Made by a program: the position numbers and the translations under genes. A stretch of DNA of 64,000 bases. Source: Dichetophora obliterata. Its lineage: Eukaryota > Arthropoda > Insecta > Diptera > Sciomyzidae. Positions within the stretch are counted from its first letter, which is position 1. Each line of letters starts with the position of its first letter. The stretch spans positions 60,797,330 to 60,861,329 of the forward strand of contig OY986437.1 in assembly GCA_963920525.1 (NCBI GenBank), in the 5' to 3' direction. This document shows positions 45,530 to 58,659 of this stretch, piece after piece. The notes under the pieces are model-generated. The model saw nothing but the letters and a program-made list of their open reading frames with translations. It had not been told where the DNA came from and searched no databases.

Positions 45530-45610
45530 TACTCACATTCCCTGCAGGGAAGTTGGTGCGCATATTTTTACTGACGGCTTAAAACTTGACAACAAAGAAA
45601 ACTTTCTAAT
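45530..45610 (+). pseudogene. LINE RNase H fragment
   Basis: A frame reads IPCREVGAHIFTDGLKLDNK, matching the first catalytic-Asp region (TDGSK) of the RNase H domain of LOA/I-type LINEs. It has the same orientation as the RT relic at 40085-40770, so the two may be one copy opened by the 41-44 kb insertions. It has frame damage and no downstream continuation. Confidence 0.5.
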
Positions 45611-47661
45611 ATTCGCAGTTAAATTTTTCAAGTATGAATAGCTTTATTTTTTTTTAAGGCGTGTTAATGAATTTTATGTCATTGAAAATAAAATTAAATA
45701 AGCCACAAATATGATTCTACAAAAATTTTTTATTGTTTATGCTAAATTCAGAGAAATTTGCGCTCAAACTTGAAATTTAGTAGTTTAAACGGATTGATTT
45801 CATCTTCACAGTAGCACAGCTCAGGAATGGATATGTCAGATACTCAAATAGTGAGTTATCATAAAAACCTTATTCCATTCAAGGCATTTTAAGACTTGCT
45901 ATAATATTATAGCAACGTTTAGAAATGTTTTAAAATCTTTCAAAACGTGATGCCAAAATATTTTTTACGCATTGGAAGATCTTTTAGGTTGTTCTTTGAG
46001 ATGCTATAATCTTATAGCAAGTCTGCAGTATGCGTTAATCTGTTTAAAAATTTATTTTCTCACAAACTGCACTTAAAAGCTTTAAAATATGCACATTTAA
46101 CAAGCGCTTTTTGCCACTTAAGCTATTTAAATATTTTATATAGTTCTTCTATTTTTTTAGCTGTCTCCCAACATTAACAATAAACTTCATAAAGTTTTAG
46201 ACACACACATAAAAACAAGCACTAATGTTCAACAACCACAAAACACAAAAACAATTGCAGGCTACTTTAGACCAAATTCCTGGCATTTGGCCAAACATGT
46301 ACTATGTTCATACATATATAAAATGTACAAAACAACGTTGGAACTCCAAAAACTAGAAGTAGGTACATAGATCGACGACAAAACCAAACAAAACAAATAT
46401 CAACAGATTTTGCTGAGATTTTATTTTTCACTAATTTTTGGTGCACTTTATTTTTGCAAATTTTATTGTTTTTTCTTGTTACTATCTCCGTAATATTTGT
46501 CACATTTTGGTTGCAGCCAAAAATACAATTGCAGCAGCAACAACAATAACAACACCAACAAAAACAACAACACCTTGTTCTTTTTGCCAGCAACAAAAAC
46601 GTGCACTTAACTTCATTATTTATATTGGAAAATTATAGAGTCACTCCACGATAACTTCCTACAACGGCTCTGTTGACGTTCTTTTTGTAGCACTTTCCTT
46701 AGCTGATGTTGTTATTGTTGTTTCTTGTTGTTGTTGTTGCTGTTATTGTTGTTGTTGATATAGCTAAGACCAACTGTCTGTTGGTGGAATCTTAATTCCA
46801 CCAGATCTTCTGCACAACGATATAAACCAATTAGGAGACAAAAGCGCCTGTTTTGTGGCCAAGAAATGTTGCTGCAGCAACACCAACAAAAGCCAAGTAA
46901 AAAGTTAACAAGAAAATCATTTTTGGCTTTTAAAGTAAATATATAAGCAGGATGATTTTGTTATTTTTTATTTAAAAAAATTGCATTTCGTTGCCAACGA
47001 ATGACTGCCGGCTACAGACACAGACCGTTGGTGAGTTTGGCTCAGGTACCACTGAAGTTTGGCACCAACAACAACAACAAATATTCTCCAAAATGCAATG
47101 AGCTATTTAAGTTTCGCAAACAGAAATAGTTGTAACTGCCCGAGAATTGATGAGGAGCAGCAACAACAAAAACAAAAAATCTTGGATACCAGGACGAAAA
47201 GGTGGCAACGTTAATTATGGTAATCATGTGGTTACTTTAACAAGGTGACAGTTGCACTTGATGTTGTTTTGTTTTAATCTTGGTAAAGTAGTTGTTCTTT
47301 TTTGTTGGCAAAATACAAGTGAACAGCTTAAAGCATTGCATGCATGCGTGCTTTAAACATTGTGCAGACCGACAATTTATGCACTAAAATTAATATAGTT
47401 AATGAGTTATTTTACTTTTGCAGCTCTTTGAGAAAGGAATTTTATTTAAATTTTACTTGTTTGTTGTTATTGTGATAAATTTCCTCAAACAAGTAGACTC
47501 TGGTACTGCTTTTATTCTTAATTTAATATTCTTTATCTGTATTGCCGCCTAATCTACTTTTTTTGCTTTTTTAAATAAATAATCATTATTTTGATTTAAG
47601 TTTTAACTCATCTTTATCATGAACTCGACCTTAATATTGATTATCTGCACATTTTTGATGC
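45611..47661. other. No gene; CAA/GTT-rich DNA
   Basis: CAACAA runs at about 46530-46575 and GTTGTT runs at 46703-46760 resemble fly intronic DNA. The 109-codon minus-strand frame (46596-46267) with poly-Cys is a triplet artefact. Confidence 0.4.
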
Positions 47662-48710
47662 AAGTCTTAGTCTTAGTCTTCCACTAAGTCTTAGTTCTAG
47701 TTTTAGTCTTATTGCTTTATTCTGTAAAACGCAAATGCACTACAACGACAAGCAAGACGCGAATAATGCAGTTAGTCTTTGTTATAGTCTTAGTTCTAGT
47801 CTTAGTCTTAGTCTTAGTCTTAGTCTTAGTCTTAGTCTTAGTCTTAGTCTTAGTCTTAGTCGTAGTCGTAGTCTTAGTCTTAGTCTTAGTCTAAGTCTAA
47901 GTCTAAGTCTTAGTTTTAGTCTTAGTCTTAGTCTTAGTCTTAGTCTTAGTCTTAGTCTTAGTCTTAGTCTTAGTCTAAGTCTTAGTCTTAGTCTTAGTCT
48001 TAGTCGTAGTCTTATTCTTAGTCTTAGTCTTAGTCTAAGTCTTAGTCTTAGTCTTAGTCTTAGTCTTAGTCTTAGTCTTAGTCTAAGTCTTAGTCTTAGT
48101 CTTAGTCTAAGTCTTAGTCTTAGTCTTAGTCTTAGTCTTAGTCTTAGTCTTAGTCTTAGTCTTAGTCGTAGTCTTAGTCTTAGTCTTAGTCTTAGTCTAA
48201 GTCTAAGTTTTAGTCTTAGTCTTAGTCTTAGTCTCAGTGTCTTAGTCTTAGTCTTAGTCTTAGTCTTAGTCTTAGTCTTAGTCTAAGTCTCAGTCTCAGT
48301 CTTAGTCTAAGTCTAAGTCTTAGTCTAAGTCTTAGTCTTAGTCTTAGTCTTAGTCTTAGTCTTAGTCTAAGTCTTAGTCTTAGTCTTAGTCTTAGTCTTA
48401 GTCTTAGTCTTTGTCTTAGTCTTAGTCTTAGTCTTAGTCTTAGTCTTGGTCTTAGTCTTAGTCTTAGTCTTAGTCTTAATTTTAGTCTTAGTCTAAGCCT
48501 TAGTCTTAGTCTAAGCCTTAGTCTTAGTCTTTTGTCTTTGTCTTTATCTTAGTCTTAGTCTTAGTTTAAATTTTAGTTTTAGTCTTAGTCTTAGTTTTAG
48601 TCTTAGTCTCGGTATCAGTCTTTGTCTTAGTCCTTGTCTTAGTCCTAGTCTTAAAATTAGTCTGTGTCTTATTCCTTGTCTTAGTTCTAGTCTTAGTTTA
48701 AGTGTAAGGC
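47662..48710 (+). repeat. (TCTTAG)n hexanucleotide array, about 1 kb
   Basis: Almost continuous AGTCTT units from 47775 to about 48540, with variants (AGTCTA, AGTCGT, AGTTTT) and decayed edges. The first short run at 47662-47708 is separated from the main array by about 65 bp of non-repetitive sequence. The long Ser-Leu and Val-Leu frames are by-products. Confidence 0.95.
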
Positions 48711-50782
48711 TTACAAATTCTTTTTCGTTGATCTTCAAATAATCGTGACTTCAATACATCCAGCGATTATCAACCTGACTGAACAGCATAGATAATGTGC
48801 AACATTGTTTTTTACAACCGCAAATGTTGCATGTAATTGAAACTAGTTGTAATTTTATAGCTAGTCCTCATATTCAGCTTACACTCCAGCTATCGCCACC
48901 ACAAGATCGGCTCATTTGTATATCTATTTAATTATAAACGCGCACGATCACGCATTAAGATCGCGTTAAAGAACATATTTTGCTCGTATGTTCAGCAATG
49001 TGAACATAAATTCTTGCTCATTTCTTGTTGCCGGTGTTGTATGGAAGACCCGCCCTGACCGCCAACCACCACGTTTTGGCATTCTAAAGCATACAGCAAA
49101 TGAAGCATCTAAAATTGCAACAATTCAACGGCTGCTGCTTGAATCATTGCTTGAACGTTTATTGTTTTTATTTTCCCTTTTATTATTTCAATCCCTGCAG
49201 GACGTCATTTCGTACTACTTCTTCTTCTGCTTTGCCTCATCGAAACACATGTGTAACTTTACGTTGTTGCGGCTTTTGTGTCGTGATAAACATCGCGATT
49301 CTTTGCTATAATTTGTTGATCATGCAGATGCGATCATTTTACGAATGTTGACCACATACATACATAAAGCTAAGATGAATCTGAGGAGTTTCTTATAAAA
49401 ATAGTATACAGCGTTCCTGGAAGCTACATGCGAAGATCAAAGTTGAAGCGATGAGGGCATGAATATAAATAGAATACAGATAGTTTTGAGATCAAGAAGT
49501 CAAAAGTTCCTGAGGAAAACCAAAAGCTCAAAACGAAAAGGACTTTGATATTCTTAAAAGTAGCTAAAACAGTTTTTATGTAAAATAGAACTTCAATGAA
49601 AATATGTTTTTAGAATTTTTGAAAATAAAATGTTGCAACATTAGGGCTTTATAGTAAGTTTTTCATATCGTGAGACTACTAATAAAGTTTGTAAGTGTAA
49701 AAATACAGCTTGCTGTTAACAAGAGGGTATCCAGCTTTAGCAGCATCGCTGAGGGCTTCATAACTAAATATGCGGCACAGGCTGAGTGACAGGCGCAAAA
49801 ATCATACAATTTTGTTCCTCTCACTTAATTAGTTGCATGTCGCGATCACTGCATCTGCGTAGAAATACGTCCGCCAACGAGTGACTCAATGAATTATGGT
49901 ACCCTTGGCGTTGAGATTGCTTTAATTGAAGTTGCTCATGCGTTGATGCATTGGATTCATAAAAACATTTACACAGAATAAAATTTGCAGCTATTAATTT
50001 TTCAATCGGGTGCCCTTGAATCAGTACTTTTGAATTGAATGTTAGTGATAGCCAGAAATTTAAAACAACTTGAGTTACACAAAAAGGTTACTGAAAGCCT
50101 TGTTTTTTATAAAAAAAATCCATTAAAAGTTTTTCAATTGTTCTGAACACTAGTTTTGTCGCAGTGTATAACAGTATGTTTCGCCTGTATAACAGTATTT
50201 GCACATATATCAGTCCCCAATGGGTAAATATCATGATAAAACAATTAAATTTCTGCAAATGGTACAAATTAGCGAAATAAATGGAGTGCTTAAAACTTTC
50301 TGTAAGCTTGTGGTTAAACGGTTTATGGCAACTTCATAAACGCAATCGTTAACGTTTTATACTTAGAATCAAAAACTACGACTTAGAAGCTTAAAACAAC
50401 TTTGTAATAAGTAACTTCATCAGAGAAAATTATTATTTTATATCCTGAATAAAAAATATGCAAGTTAAAGGAAAAAAAATAGTTTTTATAGGAATATTTG
50501 AGCATAAAATATTTCTTGAAGCTTCTTTCCTATGCAATTTATGCAAGTGTGTCGTTCTGTGCAGTGGTGTAGCTACGATATGGCAGGATTACTACCAAAA
50601 TTAAATTGAATTAAAAATGATTTTTTTTAAGTTTTTTAATCTTTGGGGATACTGATGATCAATAAAAAGGAAGTATGCATCGCACTTTATACTAGGATAA
50701 TAAATCAATTTTATTTCTCTCTCAATTCAAGTATAATTTTTCTGGTATTGAAACAATATTAAACAAATGTCATTAAACACTA
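48711..50782. other. No recognisable gene
   Basis: Two overlapping frames of 107 and 83 codons (48988-49351) in a GC-richer patch are not recognisable. The remainder is AT-rich. Confidence 0.35.
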
Positions 50783-51553
50783 GTAAGGAATTATTTTCGA
50801 CTGGGTTGAAGTTAAGATACCCCTACAGTATATTCTAAGTAATGCATGTTTAAAAAGTCTTTGGACGTCACTTCGTATAGAGAATCGTTTATCTAATTTT
50901 GCAAAAACTCAAAAGAAAAACACTTTTTATGTATGGAAGTTTTTTTGGAATTTATAAAAGTAGTGCTACCTTGATGACTTCATTTTGCATGGGGGATTAA
51001 CCGAGTTTTTATACGATTTTGCCAAACTTCAAACTCTGAGTGAATTTTGATATTTTTAGCATATCTACATGATTTTAATTTATTAAATTAATTTTTGCGA
51101 AATTTATAGAGACTTAACCGTATTCATGCAGTTACTTTGTATGGGAGGTAGGTGTGATTTTTATACTATTTTGATTAATTTGAAATATAAGGTGAAAATA
51201 TGCGATTAAGTGAGAACTTTTAAATTATTACATAGTTTTTGATGGCATTTAAAGAGATTTTACCATTTTGTTAAAGTAGCTTTGTAGGCGAAGTTTTCAT
51301 CTGATTTTGACAAATCTCAATTGAATGGTGAAGTTTTGCGACCAAAGCTTAAGAGGGAAATTCCAAGCTACAACATAAATATTTAACAAACTTGATATAA
51401 GCACACATAAATTTCAATACGCTTTAAAATTGCGGCTGAAATAGTGTTGATAGACAGACAGACGAACGGAAATGACGAAATCGACTCAGGAGATGATGTG
51501 ATTAAGTCTATATACCTATACTTTTCTATACCTTCCACGCCTCCTTATCAGCG
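50783..51553 (-). repeat. Dispersed fly repeat, inverted copy
   Basis: On the minus strand it starts near 51553 with GATAAGGAGGCGTGGAAGG, contains CTGAGTCGATTTCGTCATTT and ends at about 50783 with AGGGGTATCTTAACTTCAAC and AATTCCTT, like the plus-strand copies at 33404 and 59475. The first ~50 bp of the family are missing. Confidence 0.7.
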
Positions 51554-51734
51554 TTACTTTAAGTTAATATAAAATTGTTTAGTTCCAGCATTATTTTTCT
51601 TTGATTCTACTTAATTCTTTTCATAAAGAGAGAATATCTTGCTTGATATAAGTAGATAATTTTCTTAAAAATAGTTAGAAATTCAAAAAAGATTATTTGA
51701 AACTTATAAAAGCAGCAATTCCATTTTAAACGCA

Positions 51735-52535
51735 CTGGCCTCACGGAGTGACCGTATTCGATTTGGGTCAATTTTTGAATAGAACATCATTAACGGAAAT
51801 AAAAAAAAGGAAATAATTTGGAGGAAAATAGTGTGGCGTAATTTTTTGTGGAGTTACGGGGTGCTGCAAATTTACAAAAACGACGAAAATCTATTTTAAC
51901 GACAATTCATATCTCAAACACTTCTTAATTGCATGTTAAGTTTGAAGTACTGTTAAAAAGGTGATTAAACGGAGTTTAATCTAATAATAATTTTTAAAAA
52001 TATGGGTGATTTGGTGTTCCATCCCTTGCACTAAGGTAATTGATTTCGAAGAAGGGGTTTGAAGAACACCACAAAAAAATTAAAATAATAAAATAATTAA
52101 ACCTTAAAATTAGGGTGATGACTCAATGTCTTAATGAGATATGGTCATTTTAAAATCTAAACGTAAATCTTTTTTGATTAAAAATGAATCTTTTAACCGA
52201 ATTTTAAGTTTGAACTATCGTTGGAAAGGTAATTTTACAAAATTATACCTTAGAATAATTTTAAATGTTTTGGTGATTGGCGGTTCCATCCCTTGCGGTG
52301 AGATAATTGATTCGAAGAAGGGGTTGAAAGAATGCCTCTTAAAAATTCAAACTAGTTTTCGAAATAGTTTTCAAATTTGAAAAACTAGCAAAATTAGCTT
52401 TTCTACAATATAACCCCATAACTCCACCAAAAATGGCGCCAAACTCTTTTCCTCCAAATTGAGTTATTTTTTTATTTTCATCAGTGATGCTTCATGCAAA
52501 ATTTAACCAAAATCGGATGTGGTCATTACTTAATT
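51735..52535. mobile_element. Inverted-repeat element with a duplicated core
   Basis: Arms of about 115 bp (51740-51855 and about 52420-52535) are inverted copies sharing AATTTGGAGGAAAA and GGAGTTA(C/T)GGGGT. Between them two direct copies of about 85 bp (about 52000-52085 and 52260-52345) share GGTTCCATCCCTTGC-type sequence and CGAAGAAGGGGTTTGAA. No transposase; no target duplication determined. Confidence 0.6.
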
Positions 52536-52564
52536 TTTTTTCCGGTAATTTAATGATGGAATTG

Positions 52565-52870
52565 CTGAAAGATCTTTTAAAATTTAGAATAGATCTAAAT
52601 TTTCTGAATTTCAAATTATCTATTCTTAATTTATATTGATCTTTTCTAAATTTCAGTTGATCTTATCTAAATTTGAAAAGATATTTTTTAAATTGTAAAT
52701 TACCTTTTCTGAATTTTGGTCTAATCTGAAATTCAATAGATCTTTTCTGGGTTTCAATTGATTTTTTCTGAATTCCAAATGGAGTTTCTGAACCTAACTA
52801 AATTTCAAATAGAGTTTCTGAACCTATTCTGAATCAATCTATTGATCAATTCTGATTTTTAATTTGTGTT
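52565..52870 (+). repeat. Degenerate minisatellite, about 25-bp units
   Basis: Around a dozen irregular copies of a word like GATCTTTTCTGAATTTCAAT, with spacing from about 20 to 30 bp. Confidence 0.6.
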
Positions 52871-53546
52871 TTCTGAATTTTTATTATTCCTTTTTTTTAA
52901 ATTTTATTTTTAAATTCAATTGTATCGAAAAAAATACCTTGAACTATAAAGCTTTAAGCATATGTTTGTATGTATATTTTGTTTTAGCTACTTGAATGAT
53001 GGAATTTGCTCTGAATTCAAGACAGCATAAATTACGGTCACTATTTTTTGGAAATGCTTGATGAAGTAAATTAGTATTGATTTAACATATTCTTGAATCA
53101 ATCAAAAAATTTCCCTATACTCAAACAAGAAAACTTATTCTCTCTGTGTAACGTGCAACTCCAGACTACGATGTCATAAGAATGGGTTAATATGTAATAG
53201 TATTGTGTGAAAAACTGAAGTTTTTTAGATTTCTATCAGTTAAAATAAATGCTTGAAAATTAAAAAAAAAACCCTAATGAAAAACTCAAAAACTTCTCAT
53301 CTTGGATATAAAAATACCTCTTGGTTCAACATCTCACATCTATTCTTATTCACAACCTCTCTGAGTTTCAGAAAGGGATGTAAAAAACCGGTAAGCCAAA
53401 AACTTTTAACATTTTCAAGGAAAAATAGGAATTTTCCTTGCCTTTTGTTCAAAAGTGCACCAATTCTCTTTGAATCCGAATTGTTAATTCTGTTCCTAAT
53501 AATTAAGCTTTTTTTGTTTAAAATCAAGTTTTTAATACGAATCTAT
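52871..53546. other. No recognisable gene
   Basis: A 132-codon frame (53253-53651) of Phe/Leu/Lys-rich composition runs into the neighbouring miniature element. It is not recognised and probably not coding. Confidence 0.3.
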
Positions 53547-53547
53547 A

Positions 53548-53769
53548 ATGCTTGGTTTTCACTATGTCATTTTTATGACGGCACAAAAGTTGATCACCTG
53601 AAATATCACCCTAATAAAACTCTAGAACATTTTCTGCTTAGCTCCAATTAATAACTTATTTGCTTTTAATTTTCCAAGATTGCCAAAATTAGAAAAAGTG
53701 ACAACATGTTGATATCTTCAATTTGATTGACAACTGACCACTGAAAATGACAAAGTGAAAACCAAGCAT
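53548..53769. mobile_element. TA-flanked miniature element, 222 bp
   Basis: Inverted ends ATGCTTGGTTTTCACT and AGTGAAAACCAAGCAT (about 26 bp with one mismatch), with TA at 53546-53547 and 53770-53771. Likely a Tc1/mariner-mobilised MITE. Confidence 0.75.
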
Positions 53770-53788
53770 TAGTTTTTGTGTCAGACTA

Positions 53789-54278
53789 GGTCTGTTTCCG
53801 TACTCGCTTCAAGTAACTTGAAGTTACTTGAAAGCATTTCTTTACACATTTTTTAAGCTATAGAGAGAAGAATAACAAGCAACATGTCACTCTCTATTCT
53901 ATTACAATTACTTGAACATTACTTGAAAAATTTCTGCGAGCATGAATTTCCAGCTACAAACAGCTGATCGTCAAATTATTAAATCAATATTTTTATTGTT
54001 TTGTGAAATACAAATTATTTTAATAATTAAATGCAAGTGTTATTGTTTTATTTATTTTAAACAAAGTGTAGGATTCTTATAGGAATAAAGTAATAATTTC
54101 CAGCAAAAATAAATTTTGTTTTATTGCAAAATTGCGTGAACAGCTGTTGTGCGTGCAACTTACTTGAAGTCGTTTCCGTACTTTTTGATAAATATTCTCA
54201 TTTTGACAGATAATCAAGTTACTCTCTATTACTCGAACTGCATTCGAACTTTACTTGAAATTAGTACGGAAATAGACC
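53789..54278. mobile_element. TA-flanked miniature element, 490 bp
   Basis: Inverted ends GGTCTGTTTCCGTACT and AGTACGGAAATAGACC, with TA at 53787-53788 and 54279-54280. ACTTGAA words recur subterminally on both sides. There is no reading frame of note. It lies only 17 bp from the preceding miniature element. Confidence 0.7.
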
Positions 54279-54280
54279 TA

Positions 54281-57200
54281 CTGAGCTCATAGTTTTTTCA
54301 ACTGATTCATGACAGGATGGTATAAATTTTAATCATTTCTTGCTTGTTTGGACATTATCTTTGTTTGGCAAAAATGCTATTGGACTGTGTAATTTTCAAA
54401 ACCGAATTAACGGCAAGGATGTTTTCGATATAAAACAATTAAATACTGTTGTCATAATTTTCTTGTTTTCAATCATAGGATTGGAAAGGCATAGGCCTAG
54501 ATTCAAAAATTTCACTCTACTCATTTATTGAAACAAGAAATCAATTTCAAATTCTAATCTCAATAAATAATCTAAATAAAATGAGTATCTTCAAATAGCG
54601 GAAAATCCCTTAAAAGCAAACATTGAACCTTTTCAACCCTTTTCTTGTTTTTTGTTCTGTTTGTTCACTTTCCAAAATAATGATTAATTGGCGCTAAACA
54701 GCACTGAAATGTTATCAGTGCAAACAATGAATATTGAATTGAAATTGTAAAGAAGTGCAGCAGCTTATCAAAAAAAAAAAAAAAAGGAAGAATGTTTTTT
54801 TAACTTTCCCCAGGTTTTATTTATCTTTATTTTAGGTTTTGTTGTGACAACAAATAAAATTATGTCAATATTGAGTGAATTACGAGTAGGTAAAGCTTGA
54901 AAAGCTAAGAAACAAAACATTTTTTGGTTAATGCGGTACGCACTAAGCAAAGAGAGATGTTGTTCCTTATGTCAGTGACGGAACCAAACGGGGGTCTAAG
55001 AGGATTACTATAAATGTTGATGATAAAAAACTTTAGAAGAATGAAAAGAACTGAAGCTTCAAGTTATTATATTCAATGCCTGCTGACATTTATATTGTCT
55101 ACGTTTAGGCTTGTATCCGCACACCCAACACCTGGTTAACATTCTTTTGTAGCAAGCGGTATTCAATCATATTTCTTGTGATCTATCATATTTGTTTTGA
55201 CAATTGAAGTGATAAGTATTGCATCTAGTATAGGTATAACAAGCGCTAAGCAAGCCGTTTTTAACGTTTATCCAAACGCTCACCAAAACATACTGCCTGG
55301 AGCATAAAATGTTGTCGAGTTTAGATTAATAAATATTTTTAATTTTTTATCTATGTAACAATAGCTTACCTTTTTATGTTCTCGTATTGCTTGCAAGTAT
55401 GATAAATCTGAAAATGTACAACAAAAGGGAAATAGATAAAATAATTATTATAAATATTGAGCAATGTTAAAAATTTTTTATAGAAAATATTTCAAATAAA
55501 AATAATTTTAAGATACATATATGAAAAAAAGAGAATGTTGTATTTTTTAAAAATTAACACAATTTAAATAAAAATATTTTTTAGGCATGAATTTTAAGAT
55601 TTATGCAATAATTGAATACCGAAACAACCTTCAACAAAGATGCCATTTGATAAAACTCAAAGCGCAAAAGACATTTTAGTATGTTCAATGTTCTTAATAA
55701 CCGTGTAAATACAACTTCGTGGTATTAAAAAAAAAATTACTTAAAAATTATTTCAAATCAAAATTCAATCGCACAAACCTACACAGCGTTAAATCATATC
55801 GTCAAAATTAGCCTCACCTGTCTGTTTGCTGTCTGTCTGGCAGCCAACAACTCTGACTCCTCTACAAACTCTGCTCATGCACCAAAAAAATAAATAAAAA
55901 TTATCAATATGTATTATGTTGACATAATTGCATCGACTAAAAGTAAAAAATGCACCAAATGAAACCGGAAAATTGCTGCAAAAATGTTGTACATTATTAA
56001 AAATGCCGTAGGCGCTTTTAATTACCTACAAGCCGCACTTATATTTTGCATAAAAGGTAATTTTATGATTTTTATAGCCGGCATTAAAAGTAATTTAAAA
56101 ATTGCACAAGCTAAAAAGTAAATCATTTTGTAGCACACTAATATGTATATGATGATGACACAATCTCGTGTGGATGAGAGGAATTTATTAATGTTAAATG
56201 ACAGCGGCAATGATGCATATAAATAAGGGCAAATAAAATGGGAAAAAGGGGCGAAAATTATTAAAAATATTTAAATAATGTCATTTGGGAAATTTCTTGT
56301 ATAGTTGAAAATAATATATAAAAAAAAATTATTTCTAAATTTTTAAAAGTTTTATATAGAAATCGGAAATTGTTCATTAGTTTAAAAACTTAAAAAAACT
56401 TTAGTTCTCAAAATAATGATTATTTTGAGTGTAATGAATATAAAGCATTTTATTTATAAGAAATACCAATATTTTCCCGTTTGTTTATTTATAATGTTTT
56501 ATTTTAAGTCTTTTACTTTAACTCAAAAATATTCCTAGTATTTAATAAGTCCCAAAACACTATAATGAAATCGTAGCGTGACGTTACAAGTAATTATTAT
56601 TAACATATTAACTAATAATTAAGTATAATTACTGTAGTGAAATTGTAATGTGACGTTGCATGTAATTATAATTAATATAGTAACTAATAATAAAGTATGA
56701 TTATTTAAAACATGAAACTATACAAATATTTAATATTAAGCAAACATATTTAATAATAAATAATCTTATATATGCAGCTAAATAGCAATAACAAAAGCGA
56801 CCACCGCTAACGTTGATCGAACTTTTAGTCAAATGAATATTAATAAAACTAAAGTTCGCAATAGATTCGAGTTAGATACAATGGAAGGAAATCTGCATAC
56901 AAAAGATTATCTGCGTATGAAATCTTTTAACCTTTTTAGTCTTGAAATTGATAAACTAATTTAATAAAGCAATGTATATATGACTTTGAAAAAATTATAT
57001 TTTTTATACATATATTTTTCACTAAAATCTAATTTTTTTGTAATTTTTGCTGGCTTAAAACAACAACATTTTTTCGTTAGTTTACTTAAGGCAAAAGCTT
57101 TACATGTAAACAGCTAAAATTTAAAAATTATGTATTATAGCTCTATGTATTTCCTTATTTAAGAGATCTATATTAAAGCACTCTGTGTTGAAAATTTTTT

Positions 57201-57693
57201 AATTTGATTTTTACTCTTCGTTTGTGTGTTCGAAAATATTTTCAAAATATAATTTATTATAATATATTTTCTATATTTATAATGGTTATTAAATTGAATT
57301 TTAAAAAAAAAATGTGATTTATTTAAATAAATTCACCTTAAATATACGTCTAATAAAATGCAATATTTTATTTGTCTTCTTTGTTGTAAAAAGCGACTGA
57401 AAATATTTTAGTTCTTGTTTTCAGAGTTTCACAAATCCGATGAGAAATCCGACGAGCAAACTGCAAAAGTTACGCTGTAAAATTTTTTTTCATGGCAACA
57501 AATTGAATAGAATCCCTTCTATTTTCTTCTCTAACGACCGACTATTTTCTCTCTTAGTACAATTAGTGCTGCCATATTTTGCTAACAATTGGGTATGTTC
57601 AAAGCCAGTTTTATAGTTTTTGCTATGTTCTCACGTTTATTTTTTGATTCTGCTGCACTCACACAATAACAAAAACATAGCTGCTAACAAAAC
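54281..57693. other. AT-rich DNA without recognisable gene
   Basis: Only short frames. A direct duplication of about 72 bp (56565-56637 and 56638-56705) shares GTGACGTTAC/GTGACGTTGC and ACTAATAAT. Confidence 0.4.
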
Positions 57694-57695
57694 TA

Positions 57696-58538
57696 TCCCA
57701 ATAAACCAAACGGATTCTTTACGAATTCGAGGTGAAACCAAGATCTCGTGTATTTAGTTCGAAAACGAAATTCGTTCTCGTTTCGTTTTCGAATCCGCAA
57801 GCGGAAGAAATTCACACTTCGTTTTCGAAACGAGATTTTTCGAATAATTAATCGTTTTCGAAACGAGATTGTTGGAACAGTCGAATCGTTTTCGAAACTA
57901 TATTTTTGAAATAATCGCATCGTTTTCGTATCGGTTCCTTTAAAATTTTCAGATATTCTCAAATTACTTATTATGAAATTAATACATTTTTTACTAATAT
58001 AAAGATATAAATATGTATATATAAAGACGCACGTTTATTTTTGTTTATATACATATTTTTAAAAATTTTGATTTATAAGTTCATTGCAGCTTCTAAATTT
58101 TTTTTTTGGACAAAATATATAATTAAAATTACAAAACAAAAAACAAATTCTATTCATTTTTTTTAAAATTAAATTAAAAAAAAGTAAGTTAGGAAAATAT
58201 CAGCACTATACTGAATAAAAACTTCCCGGGAGTTGGAAAAAATAGTCTCCGTTTTTAAGCTAAAGTTGAAAGACTTTTTGGAAATTTTTAATGTAAATTT
58301 GGTCATCAACCGTCAATATTCATGAATGTAAAAATGTAATGTCTTTCCCTGCTATCTTAAAAATGGAAACTCCCTTTTCCAACTCCCGGGGAGATTTCAT
58401 TCAGAAAATAAAATATTCGCTTTTTTAATATTCTCGACTTCATCTCGAATTCGAATCGATAGCAAGAACTCGGATTCGAAATTTCGGCTCCGTTTCGAAT
58501 TCGAAACGAATCCGAGTCCGCTCTATGGTTTATTGGGA
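57696..58538. mobile_element. TA-flanked element (843 bp) with TTTTCGAAA repeats and a nested inverted repeat
   Basis: Ends TCCCAATAAACCA and TGGTTTATTGGGA, with TA at 57694-57695 and 58539-58540. The left third holds about six degenerate copies of ATCGTTTTCGAAACGAGATT. The right end has related TTCGAATTCGAA palindromes. Inside, about 58215-58395, a second inverted pair shares CTCCCGGGAGTTGGAAAA-like sequence. No transposase. Confidence 0.7.
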
Positions 58539-58659
58539 TAGTATATAAAAGCAACCCTGCATCGTCAGTCGCAATCGCTTTCTGGACAGGTTCTCTGTGT
58601 CTGGCGGCCAGAGAGGATCGCCGGTCGTAACGACTTTTGATTCTGTTCGGGCTCAAATA

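Noticed and set aside
47712..48286. 183-codon Ser-Leu repeat protein
   Set aside because: Translation of a TCTTAG microsatellite; no unique sequence supports a gene.
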